Source: Microbacterium imperiale (GTDB lineage: Bacteria > Actinomycetota > Actinomycetes > Actinomycetales > Microbacteriaceae). From it: DNA of 64,000 nucleotides. The translations under genes were made by a program, and so were the position numbers. Positions 18,998 through 27,885 of this stretch are shown one piece after another. The notes beneath the pieces were generated by a model, which saw nothing but the letters and a program-made list of their open reading frames with translations, was not told the DNA's origin and searched no databases. The stretch lies in contig NZ_JAGIOK010000001.1 in the NCBI RefSeq assembly GCF_017876655.1, forward strand, positions 2,356,001 to 2,420,000. Direction: 5' to 3'. Within the stretch, counting starts at the first letter, position 1; the number at the start of each line of letters is the position of its first letter.

Positions 18998-19492
18998 ATG
19001 ACGGGCGCACGACTGGCCGCGCACCTCGTCGGACTCGTGCCCGAGTGGAGTGGGTCTCGGGTCCAGCGGGCGCTGGCGGCCCACGACATCCGCCGTCCCG
19101 AGCTCGACGATCGTGCCGTCGCCGAACTCCTCGGCTGGACGCTCGTCGTCCGCGAGGTCTTCGCCGCCACGAGCGTCGCCGACACCTGCGCCGCCGTGAA
19201 CCGGCTCCTGCAGCAGGGGACACGCACCGCTTATCTCTCGACTCATGACGGCCGCCGCCCGCACCTGCACTTCACCCCCGAGGACGACGACCTCGTGGGG
19301 CGCGTCCGCTCGGTCACGGCCGGAGGGCTCGCGCTCTTCGTGGTGGAGGCCGAAGGACGGCGTCTTGGTCTCTGTGCGCGGCCCGGGTGCCCGCGTGCGT
19401 TCGTCGACACCAGCCGCAACGGAACCCGGCGGTACTGCTCCGCGCGGTGCGGGAACGCGGTCGCGGTCGCCCGCCACCGCGACCGGCCCTGA
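18998..19492 (+). CDS. CGNR zinc-finger transcriptional regulator
   Basis: The 164-residue protein has an N-terminal ABATE-type domain (about residues 1-115) and a C-terminal zinc finger with Cys residues in LCARPGCPRAFVD and the signature CSARCGNAVAVARHR. This is the CGNR layout, in which the N-terminus senses a ligand and the finger binds DNA. The ATG at 18998 is chosen because it gives the normal family start; an open frame further upstream overlaps the divergent transporter. It probably regulates that transporter. Confidence 0.85.
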   Translation: MTGARLAAHLVGLVPEWSGSRVQRALAAHDIRRPELDDRAVAELLGWTLVVREVFAATSVADTCAAVNRLLQQGTRTAYLSTHDGRRPHLHFTPEDDDLVGRVRSVTAGGLALFVVEAEGRRLGLCARPGCPRAFVDTSRNGTRRYCSARCGNAVAVARHRDRP

Positions 19493-19514
19493 CCGAGGCG
19501 GTCGATTTCGACCA

Positions 19515-19576
19515 TTGCCTCGGTCCGCGTCGGTCGCTTAGGCTCGGTGTTGACGTCAACATGTTGACGTCAACAT
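19515..19576 (+). promoter_or_regulatory. GH30 promoter with two overlapping palindromic operators
   Basis: TTGCCT (19515-19520), 18 bases and TAGGCT (19539-19544) form a plausible promoter. Directly downstream lie GTGTTGACGTCAACAT (19547-19562) and ATGTTGACGTCAACAT (19561-19576), the second a perfect palindrome, overlapping by 2 bases. They match the operators at 16904 and 16938. A repressor here would block the start point. Confidence 0.82.
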
Positions 19577-19613
19577 CACCCCCTCGAGGTCGCGCCGATG
19601 CGGCCGGATCGGA

Positions 19614-22600
19614 ATGACGATGAAGTCAGCTCGACTGTTGTCGATGACCTGCGCGGTGGCGCTCGCGGCAGGCGGTCTCAGCGCGGCCGCAGCCGTGGCG
19701 CCCCCGCCCGCGCTGGCAGCAGCGCCCACCCCGGTGCGCATCACCCCCAACCCCGCCACCGCCTCGGAGCGGCCCTTCGAGGGCTGGGGGACCAGCCTGG
19801 TCTGGTTCGCGAATGCGACCGGCGGCTACCCGGCGGACGTTCGACAGGATCTCTTCGACGCCGTCTTCGGCGAGGAGGGGCTCAACCTCAACATCGCCCG
19901 CTACAACATCGGAGGCGGCAACGCCTCGGACGTCCCGCCCTACCTTCGCCCCGGCGGCGCGGTCCCGGGCTTCTGGAACCCCGACCTCGAAGCGACCGAC
20001 GCTGAGGGCGAGATCACCTCGAACTTCGCCGACCGTGACCGCTACAAGGCGGCGTGGAATCCCGACGACCCGAACGCTTACGACTTCTCGCAGGACGCCG
20101 CCCAGCGCTGGTGGATCGAGGCCCTGAAGGACAAGATCACCCACTGGGAGGCGTTCAGCAACTCGCCGCCCTACTTCCTGACCCAGAGCGGCTACGTCTC
20201 GGGCGGCATCAACAACGCCACGAGCGAGCAGCTCGCCCCCGCCGACATGGACAAGTTCGCCGGCTACCTCGTCACCGTGATGGACGAGCTCGAGAAACAG
20301 CACGGCATCTCGTTCGACACGATCGACCCGTTCAACGAGCCCAACACCAACTACTGGTCCACGCAGATCCCCGCCGGCGCGACCTGGCCCACGGGCGGCC
20401 GCCAGGAGGGGGCGCACATCGGCCCGCAGGCGCAGGACGCCATGGTCACGGCTCTCGCGGAACGTCTCGCACAGCCGGGCACCGCAACCGACGCCGTCAT
20501 CTCGGCGATGGACGAGACGAACCCCGGCATCTTCGCGACCAACTGGAACACGTGGTCGGCCCGGGCGAAGGAGCTGGTCGATCAGCTGAACGTCCACACG
20601 TACGGCACCGGCGGCCGCCAGGTCGTGCGCGACATCGCCAAGGCGGCCGACAAGCCGCTGTGGATGAGCGAGGTCGAGGGCAACTGGACCGACCAGAGCA
20701 AGGGCTTCGTGACCGACGACATCGCCAACGGCCTGGGTATGGCCCAGCACATCGTCGGTGACCTGCGCGAGCTCGAGCCGGATGCCTGGGTGTTCTGGCA
20801 GCCGGTCGAAGACCTCTACAACATGGAGAAGGTCGAAAAGCTCAACTGGGGCAGCGTCTTCATCGACTTCGACTGCAACGCCCAGGGGCAGTCCGAGCGG
20901 CGTCTCGCCGACGGCGACGCCGACCCGTCGTGCAAGGTGCTGACGAACGAGAAGTTCAACACCGTGCGCAATTTCACGCACTACATCACCCCGGGCGACC
21001 GCCTCATCGCGACCGACAACGCGCAGTCGACCGCGGCGATCGACGCCGGCGGCGAGGGCGCGACGGTCGTGCACGTGAACGCCGAGGCGGCCGAGCGCAC
21101 CGTCGAGATCGACCTGACCGACTTCGGCACGGTGGCCCCCGGTGCGACGGTGACGCCGATCGTCACGACTCAATCGACCGCGGCCGAGCCGTCCGTCAAC
21201 GCCCTCCGCCGCGGTGAGCCGGTGGCCGTGGATGCGGCATCCCGGACCGCGACCCTCACCATCCCCGCGCGGTCGGTCGTGACGTTCGTCATCGACGGCG
21301 TCTCGGGAGTCTCGCCGGATGCCGCTGCGTTCCGCGACGGGCAGACGGTGCAGCTCACGGGGCTGCAGAGCGGCCTCGCGCTCGACGGCGGTTCGACCCT
21401 CGCCGTGCGATCCGTCGCGACGACGGCCGACGAGGCGCGCGCGCAGTCGTGGACGGTCCGCACGATCGACGGAGAAGGCACCAACCGGCACCGCTTCACC
21501 CTGCAGAACGGCTCCGGCGCGTTCCTCGCGTCCCGCGGCACGAGCACCGCGCTCGTGGCGGCCGATCCCGCGGCGGCAGCCGCCGATCCCGCGCTGCAAT
21601 GGATGTCGTCGACCACCGACGGCACGTACTACTCGGTGCTGAACGTCGCCGCCGAGCGCGTGCTCGACGTGGGCGGCGGCAGCACCACGTCCGGCGCGGC
21701 GGTGGGCCTGTGGACCTCGAACGGCGGCGGAAACCAGCAGTGGCGCATCGCGAGCACGAGCATCGCGGGCACCGAGCCCGTCACGGTCGCGACCGCGGTC
21801 GGGGTCGCCCCGGTCCTGCCCGACACCGTGTCGGTTCGCTACACGGGCGGAACGCTGCGCTCCGCGCCGGTGACCTGGCAGCTCGACGGGGTCGACTTCT
21901 CACGCGCCGGCACCGTTCAGGTCGGCGGCACCGGCACCGACCTGTTCGGGGGCTCGTTCGAGGCCACCGCAACGGTCGAGGTCGGCGCCTACACGGCGAC
22001 GCGGCCGGCATCGGTCACCGTCCCGGCGGGCAGCGCTCTCGACACCGTCGCACGTCAGGCCGACAGCACGGTCCAGGCCGAGCTGCGTCCGTCAGGGGCG
22101 GGGTTCGCGGTTCCGGTCACATGGACGTGGGACGGCCTCAGCGATGCCGCGTTCGCCGAGCCCGGGGCCGTCTCGGTGCCCGGCGTCGCGACCGGTCCGA
22201 GCGGCGAGCGGCTCGACGCGCAGCTGACGGTCATCGTCACCGCGGCGTCCGAACGCAACGTCGCCCCCGAGAGCCAGCCGAGCGCGACCTTCACCGAGAG
22301 CACGCAGTACGACGTGCGCAACACGATCAACGGGAGCACGACTGACAAGGGCTGGTCGAACTGGCGGTCGGGGACGAAGAACCCGCAGGACACCCTGACC
22401 TACGCGCTGGCGGACACCGAGACGCTTACGCGCGTCGGTGTGCAGTTCTACCGCGACGGCGGCGCCCTCAGCTGGCCCGTGACCATGCGCGTCGACCACC
22501 GGGTGGGTGACGGCGCGTGGGTCGAGGGTGAACTCGTCACCGTGCCCGACGCCTCGGACGGTGCGCCGCGGATCGACGTGCCGGTCACCGGTGCCGCCGA

Positions 22601-23495
22601 CGAGGTGCGGGTGGTCCTGAACGCTCGCGCCGAGACGCACATGATCGTCTCGGAGGTCGAGATCTTCGCGGCGGCGGCCGCGCCGGCGGGCATGGCCGAC
22701 CTCGCCCGCCTCACCGTGGGCGATGAGCCCGTCCCCGGGTTCGCGGCGGACACGCTCGACTACACCGTCACCTCGACCGGTTCGGCGTGGCCGACGCTGC
22801 ACGCTCTCGCGGTCGACGACGACGCGACGGTGGTCGTGTCGCAGCCGGGTGACGCCGCCGCTCCCGACGGCGTCCGAGCGGCGGCGGCCGGGGTCGGGAC
22901 GGTGCAGGTCACGGCTCCCGACGGCACGTCGCGCACCTACTCGGTGACCGTGAACCGGGCCGTGGCGGTGGCCGAGCCGATCGTGTCGGGCGAGCCGCGC
23001 GTGGGGTCCACTCTGCGGGCGACGGTGGCGACCGACCCGGTCGACGCCACGCGCGCATTCGTCTGGATGCGCGACGGCGTCGCGATCGACGGTGCGACCG
23101 GCGACGCCTACCCGCTGACGGCGGCGGACGCGCGGCGCCAGATCACCGTCGAGGTGACCGCCACGGCGGAGGGCTTCGCCGCGGGCAGCGCGCGCTCAGC
23201 GGCGCTGGTGCCCACCGCGCCGGTCGTCGACCCGGGAACGGGCGGCGGCTCGGACGGCGGCGCCGGCGACGGCTCGGGCGCACCGGGTGCGGGCGGATCG
23301 GGCACGGGGACGGGAAGCGGGTCGCCCGCCGGTTCCGCAGCGGACGGAGCGAACGGGTCGGCCCCGAACGACCGTGACCTCGCATCGACGGGTCAGGACG
23401 GCGCGGGCGTCGCCGCCGCGACGATCGGGGCGGTCGTTCTGCTCCTGCTCGGCGCGGGGGCGCTCATCCTGCGCCGTCGCCGCTCGCACGCCTGA
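19614..23495 (+). CDS. Secreted, wall-anchored GH30 glycoside hydrolase (endo-beta-1,6-galactanase-like)
   Basis: The 1293-residue modular enzyme starts with a signal peptide (residues 1 to about 36). A GH30 TIM barrel with side beta-domain follows to about residue 565; Glu242 in FNEPN is the acid/base and Glu353 in WMSEVEGNW the nucleophile. Then come a ricin-like beta-trefoil (about 570-715), two short Ig-like repeats, a discoidin-like module (about 880-1020), a cadherin-like module, another Ig-like unit, a Gly/Ser linker, the sorting motif LASTG (1256-1260), a membrane helix and a basic tail. Subfamily resemblance and the operators shared with the importer operon suggest galactan side chains as substrate. 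Confidence 0.85.
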   Translation: MTMKSARLLSMTCAVALAAGGLSAAAAVAPPPALAAAPTPVRITPNPATASERPFEGWGTSLVWFANATGGYPADVRQDLFDAVFGEEGLNLNIARYNIGGGNASDVPPYLRPGGAVPGFWNPDLEATDAEGEITSNFADRDRYKAAWNPDDPNAYDFSQDAAQRWWIEALKDKITHWEAFSNSPPYFLTQSGYVSGGINNATSEQLAPADMDKFAGYLVTVMDELEKQHGISFDTIDPFNEPNTNYWSTQIPAGATWPTGGRQEGAHIGPQAQDAMVTALAERLAQPGTATDAVISAMDETNPGIFATNWNTWSARAKELVDQLNVHTYGTGGRQVVRDIAKAADKPLWMSEVEGNWTDQSKGFVTDDIANGLGMAQHIVGDLRELEPDAWVFWQPVEDLYNMEKVEKLNWGSVFIDFDCNAQGQSERRLADGDADPSCKVLTNEKFNTVRNFTHYITPGDRLIATDNAQSTAAIDAGGEGATVVHVNAEAAERTVEIDLTDFGTVAPGATVTPIVTTQSTAAEPSVNALRRGEPVAVDAASRTATLTIPARSVVTFVIDGVSGVSPDAAAFRDGQTVQLTGLQSGLALDGGSTLAVRSVATTADEARAQSWTVRTIDGEGTNRHRFTLQNGSGAFLASRGTSTALVAADPAAAAADPALQWMSSTTDGTYYSVLNVAAERVLDVGGGSTTSGAAVGLWTSNGGGNQQWRIASTSIAGTEPVTVATAVGVAPVLPDTVSVRYTGGTLRSAPVTWQLDGVDFSRAGTVQVGGTGTDLFGGSFEATATVEVGAYTATRPASVTVPAGSALDTVARQADSTVQAELRPSGAGFAVPVTWTWDGLSDAAFAEPGAVSVPGVATGPSGERLDAQLTVIVTAASERNVAPESQPSATFTESTQYDVRNTINGSTTDKGWSNWRSGTKNPQDTLTYALADTETLTRVGVQFYRDGGALSWPVTMRVDHRVGDGAWVEGELVTVPDASDGAPRIDVPVTGAADEVRVVLNARAETHMIVSEVEIFAAAAAPAGMADLARLTVGDEPVPGFAADTLDYTVTSTGSAWPTLHALAVDDDATVVVSQPGDAAAPDGVRAAAAGVGTVQVTAPDGTSRTYSVTVNRAVAVAEPIVSGEPRVGSTLRATVATDPVDATRAFVWMRDGVAIDGATGDAYPLTAADARRQITVEVTATAEGFAAGSARSAALVPTAPVVDPGTGGGSDGGAGDGSGAPGAGGSGTGTGSGSPAGSAADGANGSAPNDRDLASTGQDGAGVAAATIGAVVLLLLGAGALILRRRRSHA

Positions 23496-23506
23496 GCGAC
23501 CGAACA

Positions 23507-23551
23507 CCGAGGCCGTGCCGATCGACGTGAACACGATCGGCGCGGCCTCGG
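23507..23551. terminator. Bidirectional terminator between GH30 and GH35 genes
   Basis: Two 18-base arms (23507-23524 and 23534-23551) pair with a single G-U and enclose a 9-base loop. It lies between convergent genes, 12 bases after the GH30 stop and 8 before the GH35 stop. Confidence 0.8.
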
Positions 23552-23558
23552 CCGTTGG

Positions 23559-25811
23559 TCAGGCGAGCGGGAGCCAGGGCCCGCGCAGTCGCACGGTCGC
23601 GCGGAGGGTCGTGGTCGCGGCATCCGTCCGGCGTGCGCTCGCCGCAGCGCCGAGCGCGACCGTCGACTCCGGCGCCAGGGCGAGCACCTCGACGACGAGG
23701 TCGCCGGCAGTGACGGCGGCATCGCGCAGCGACACGGACCATGGGGTGCCGTCCCAGAAGCGGTCGTCGACGATCGCGCCATCGACCAGTACCCGGCCGA
23801 CGTCTCCCGTCCAGTCGAGATCGAGCACGGCATCGGCGCGCGGGTCGAGCGCCTCGGCGGGCAGGTGCAGCCGGTACCGAGCGGACCGTTCGCTGATGGT
23901 CTCGTCCGCCGGGGCGCGGTGGCGCCGGCCCCCGAAGCCGTAGTCCTCCGCCGGCGCCGCCGCGGGGCGCTCGAGCTCGACCGTCACGGCGAGGGAACGG
24001 CCCGCGGTGACAGCGGCACGCAACCCGCCCGCCGGGGACAGGGCCGTCCACGCGCGTGCGGCAGGGTCGTACCGCCGTGCCGACGCGGCGCCCCGGAGCA
24101 TCGCGCCGCCGGCATCCCACGTCAGCTCGCCGTCCGCGAGCCACAGCTCGGGGCGCGGACCCGGGGTGATCCACAAGCGGGCCGCGTCGGCGGCGGGCAG
24201 CACCAGCACGTCGAGCCCGTCGAAGGCGACCGGCTCGTAACCCGCGTCGACGGGGCGAACGCCTGCGCCATCGGTCGCGAGCTCGACAGGGATGCCGTCG
24301 TCCTCGAGCAGCACGAGGGTGGGACGGGCCGAGCCTGCACCCAGCATCGTGACGAGTGACGCGGTCGCCCACGTGATGCGGGCTCCGCCCACCGTCAGGC
24401 ACACGGGCCACCGCGCGAGCGTTCCGGCCGGGACCGTGATCGGCTGCGACGGGAACACCGTCTCGACCCCGCCCTGGACGACCCGCAGCTGCACATCCTC
24501 GATGTCGCGCACCGGGTCGAACGGCTGGTGGTGCGACACGACGACGATGCCCTCGTCGCCGTTCGAGCGCAGCGCCCACCGCAGCGTGTCGCGATCATCG
24601 AGCGTCTGCGGGCGCTCGTCGGGCAGCGACGACGTCATGCCGGCGAGTCGGTCGCCGAACGCGGCCAGGAAGGCGTGCTGCGCGCGCAGCAGCGGTGCGG
24701 TGTCGGTGAGATCGCCGGATTGCCCGATCGGGGCGTGGAAGTCGTAGCCGTACTCGGGCAGGTCGTTCGGGTACCCGGTGGCGATGCTCTCCTGCAGCTC
24801 GGGGCCGGGGTTCCGTCCACCCGCGAACATGTAATAGCCCTGCCAGGCCGAACCGTTGCCGATCTTCACGTGCGCGAGAGCGGCCACGTCGCGGCCGCTC
24901 AGGACGGGCCGACGGTGGTAGGCGGTGGCCATCCCGCCGCCGAGCTCGCACGTCGCCGGGGGGAACCCGTGCAGATCGGCGGTGCTGCTGGCGGCCGCGA
25001 AACCCTGACTGGCGCGCACGTCGGCTCCGACACCGGGGTCGTCCCAGTCGTGCGAAGGGAAGTAGTGCGCGCGGAAGGTCGGGTCCCATGCAGCGCCGGG
25101 ATCGACCCAGAACCCGTCGGCGTAGCCACCGAACAGCGGCAGGACCTCGCCGTCGGGCAGCTGCGCACCGCCCCATGCGGTCGCCGTCCACAGCGGAGCC
25201 GACATGCCGGCCTCACGGGCGAGGCGCTTGAGGGTCACGATGTGATCGGGGCGGTCGTAGAGCTCGTTCTCGAGCTGGATGCCGATCACCGGGCCTCCGG
25301 GATGAGCGCGCCCGTCGAGCGCTCGGGCGAGTTGCCCGAACCATTCGCGCACGAGTTCGAGGTAGGCGGGATCGTCGCTGCGGTGCTCGACGGGTGCCGC
25401 CTGCACCCAGTCGGGGAACCCGCCGTTGCGCGACTCGCCGTGCGCCCAGGGGCCGATCCGCAGCACGATGTCGAGTCCGGCGTCCACGGCGGTGTCGACG
25501 AAGGCCGCGACGTCGAGGTGGCCGTCGAAGCGGGGTCGGCCGCGTTCGGCGGCGTGGTGGTTCCAGAACACGTAGGTGGAGACGACCGTCACGCCGGCGG
25601 CTCGCAGTTGCCGCATCCGCTCCTCCCACCGCGCGCGCGGCAGCCGGCTGTAGTGCACCTCGCCCGACACGGGCACCCAGCCCCGGCCGCCGCGGAACAG
25701 CGCCCGGTCGGTCACCGAGATTCCGCAGCCCCGCTCGTGCGGTGCCGGCAGAGCCGCGGGCGTCTCGGGCATCGGCCAGTCGCGGTGGGTGACGCCGACG
25801 ACAGCGGTCAC
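23559..25811 (-). CDS. Beta-galactosidase-like protein, GH35 family
   Basis: The 750-residue protein has no signal peptide. A GH35 catalytic barrel fills the first half, with the acid/base Glu in IGIQLENELYDRPDH and the probable nucleophile Glu in ATCELGGGMATAYHRR; a long beta-rich C-terminal half follows. It differs clearly from the GH35 at 10277 and is longer. The GTG at 25811 overlaps the stop of the serine hydrolase gene. It is the last gene of the 31035-23559 operon, so its substrate probably releases the sugar acid handled by the upstream genes. Confidence 0.87.
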   Translation of the reverse strand: MTAVVGVTHRDWPMPETPAALPAPHERGCGISVTDRALFRGGRGWVPVSGEVHYSRLPRARWEERMRQLRAAGVTVVSTYVFWNHHAAERGRPRFDGHLDVAAFVDTAVDAGLDIVLRIGPWAHGESRNGGFPDWVQAAPVEHRSDDPAYLELVREWFGQLARALDGRAHPGGPVIGIQLENELYDRPDHIVTLKRLAREAGMSAPLWTATAWGGAQLPDGEVLPLFGGYADGFWVDPGAAWDPTFRAHYFPSHDWDDPGVGADVRASQGFAAASSTADLHGFPPATCELGGGMATAYHRRPVLSGRDVAALAHVKIGNGSAWQGYYMFAGGRNPGPELQESIATGYPNDLPEYGYDFHAPIGQSGDLTDTAPLLRAQHAFLAAFGDRLAGMTSSLPDERPQTLDDRDTLRWALRSNGDEGIVVVSHHQPFDPVRDIEDVQLRVVQGGVETVFPSQPITVPAGTLARWPVCLTVGGARITWATASLVTMLGAGSARPTLVLLEDDGIPVELATDGAGVRPVDAGYEPVAFDGLDVLVLPAADAARLWITPGPRPELWLADGELTWDAGGAMLRGAASARRYDPAARAWTALSPAGGLRAAVTAGRSLAVTVELERPAAAPAEDYGFGGRRHRAPADETISERSARYRLHLPAEALDPRADAVLDLDWTGDVGRVLVDGAIVDDRFWDGTPWSVSLRDAAVTAGDLVVEVLALAPESTVALGAAASARRTDAATTTLRATVRLRGPWLPLA

Positions 25812-26779
25812 AGTGCTCCGATGATCGCGTTGTCGAGCTCGTCGGCGTCGACGCCGGGACGCTGGGCGCGGTTGGTCAGCAGCACCCAGGCGATGCCGGC
25901 GCCCGGGTGGACCCAGAACTCGGTGCCGGCCCAGCCGCCGTGCCCGTAGACGTCGCGGTCGATGAGGCCCGGCGCGCGGGAGCGCAGGTTCCACGCGAAG
26001 CCCCAATCCTGCCCGCGTTCGGCCGGGTAGGGGTCGAGTCGCGGGATGTCGCCGGTGAGCGGGCGCAGCATCATCGCGAGCGTGGCGGGCGAGAGGATGC
26101 CGTCGCGGCCGCCCTCATGGATGCGCAACAGCTCGCTGCCGATGGCGAGCAGGTCGCGGGCGCGGCCGCCGAGGCCGGCGCCGGGGTTGCGCTGCGCCGC
26201 GAAGGCGGTCATGTCGACACCGGCGTCCGCGGCATCGACGACGGGCGCCGTGCCCTCGAGGTCGATGCTGAGCGCGTCCGCCCCGACGGTGGTCGCCCAC
26301 GAGGCGACGTCCTCGTGCCAGGGGCGTTCCGTGACGTCTTCGACCAGCGCCGCGACGCCTTCGAACGCGATGGTGGAGTAGCGCGACGCGGTGCCCGCCG
26401 CGAAGTCGCGGCCTCGGGTGAGCAGCTCGGTGCGCAGCGGTCCGCGCGTGTCGAGCGGGGGCTCGGCGATGCCGCTGGTGTGGCTGACGAGGTGGGACAG
26501 TCGCACGATGTCATCGCGGCCGGCTCCGAAGGTCGGCAGCGCCCGGGTCAGAGGCGTATGCGGCGTCAGCGCGCCGCGTTGAATGCTGCGGGCGGCCGAG
26601 ATGCCCAGCAGCGGCTTGGTGATGGAGAAGAGGGCGTAACGGTCGTCGACGCCCGCGGCGACGGCATCGAGGGCGAGGATGCCGCGGGAGTCGGCGACCC
26701 CCACGACGGCGGAGGGCAGGCGGCCGGCGCCGACCTGACGGCGGGCCCAGTCGAAGGCGGCGTCGAACGTCGGGTTCAT
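25808..26779 (-). CDS. Serine hydrolase, beta-lactamase/esterase class C fold
   Basis: The 323-residue cytoplasmic protein has the SxxK motif in LFSITKPLLG, a Tyr-containing second motif in SRYSTIAFEG, and a GHGGWAGTEF third motif. These define the class C beta-lactamase/esterase fold. Without a signal peptide and within a sugar-acid operon, an esterase or lactonase role is more likely than antibiotic resistance. It overlaps both neighbouring genes (ATGA and GTGA). Confidence 0.85.
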   Translation of the reverse strand: MNPTFDAAFDWARRQVGAGRLPSAVVGVADSRGILALDAVAAGVDDRYALFSITKPLLGISAARSIQRGALTPHTPLTRALPTFGAGRDDIVRLSHLVSHTSGIAEPPLDTRGPLRTELLTRGRDFAAGTASRYSTIAFEGVAALVEDVTERPWHEDVASWATTVGADALSIDLEGTAPVVDAADAGVDMTAFAAQRNPGAGLGGRARDLLAIGSELLRIHEGGRDGILSPATLAMMLRPLTGDIPRLDPYPAERGQDWGFAWNLRSRAPGLIDRDVYGHGGWAGTEFWVHPGAGIAWVLLTNRAQRPGVDADELDNAIIGAL

Positions 26780-27885
26780 CGCGCCAGCCTAGGGGAGCCC
26801 TCCGGCACGAACCGCAGCCCGAGACCGACGTGTTCCCTCTCGCGCAGCACACCCCGCGCGATCGCCACCGGCGACGGATCGCGCAGGGCGCCGAGCGAGG
26901 CGAAGCCGGCATCCTCGACGTCCTCGACCCACGGCTCGGCGACGGTGTCGGGCAGCGTCAGGGCGATCTGCCCCGACAGTTCGGGCAGCAGATGCGGATG
27001 CACCTGCGCGCCGTGTTCGACCGCGAGGGCGGCGATGCGGCGGAGCGGTGTGATGCCGCCCACCCGCACGACATTCGGCTGCACGATCTGCGCCGCCCCG
27101 CTGCGCAGCACCTCGGCGAAGCGGTAGGCGGTGTGCAGGTTCTCGCCCACCGCGATGGCGATGCGCTCGCCGGCCGCGAGGCGCCGGGCGAGCTCCGCAT
27201 GACCTGCGACATCGTCGGCGCGCAGCGGCTCCTCGATCCAGGCGGGGGCGACAGCCGCGAGCACCTCGAGCGAGCGGGTCGCGCGCTCGAGGTCCCAGCG
27301 CTGGTTGGCGTCGATCATGAGCGCGCGGTCGGGGCCGAGCACCTCGCGCACCGCGACGAGGCGGTCGAGGTCTTCGGCGACGTCGGGCTTGCCGACCTTC
27401 ACCTTGACCGCGGGATAGCCCGCGTCGACCCATCGCCGCACCTGCGCCACGAGTTCGTCGATCGGGTAGTGCAGGTTGACGCCGCTGCCGTAGACGCGTG
27501 CCGTCGCGCGGCGCTGTCCGAGCAGACGCGAGACCGGCGCGCTCGCCGCGCGGGCGGCGGCATCCCAGATCGCAAGGTCGAGTCCCGCCAGGGCGATCGT
27601 CGTGACGCCGCCACCGCCGGCCTCGTGCAGGTGCTCCCACAGCCCCTGCCAGGCCGCCCCCGGCTCGGCGGAACGACCCGCGGACGCGGGCGCGATGTCG
27701 TGCTGCAGCAGGGCGAGCACCGCCTCGGCACCGATCTGCGGCGTCCACGAGAAGCCCCAGCCCTCGGCGCCGTCGCTGCGCCGCACGTGGGTCTCGATCA
27801 CGGCGACCGACGTCACCTCCGCCGCCCACGGGCGCGTCAGCGGGACGCGCAGCAGGCGGCATTCGAGCGATGCGATCGTCGTCAC
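26776..27885 (-). CDS. Enolase superfamily sugar-acid dehydratase (mandelate racemase-like)
   Basis: The 369-residue protein has the enolase-superfamily capping domain and barrel. The KxK motif (Lys161 and Lys163), metal ligands Asp192 (MIDANQ), Glu218 (WIEEP) and Glu248 (VGEN), and a His pair (HPHLLPE, His296/298) are present. At the position where mandelate racemase relatives usually have Asp of the His-Asp dyad, this protein reads QPNVVRVGG (Asn271). The operon partners suggest dehydration of an aldarate such as galactarate. The GTG start overlaps the KdgD-like gene stop. Confidence 0.87.
   Translation of the reverse strand: MTTIASLECRLLRVPLTRPWAAEVTSVAVIETHVRRSDGAEGWGFSWTPQIGAEAVLALLQHDIAPASAGRSAEPGAAWQGLWEHLHEAGGGGVTTIALAGLDLAIWDAAARAASAPVSRLLGQRRATARVYGSGVNLHYPIDELVAQVRRWVDAGYPAVKVKVGKPDVAEDLDRLVAVREVLGPDRALMIDANQRWDLERATRSLEVLAAVAPAWIEEPLRADDVAGHAELARRLAAGERIAIAVGENLHTAYRFAEVLRSGAAQIVQPNVVRVGGITPLRRIAALAVEHGAQVHPHLLPELSGQIALTLPDTVAEPWVEDVEDAGFASLGALRDPSPVAIARGVLREREHVGLGLRFVPEGSPRLAR

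Noticed and set aside
25808..26779. Beta-lactamase resistance gene
   Set aside because: No signal peptide and an operon of sugar-acid genes; the fold also includes esterases and lactonases.
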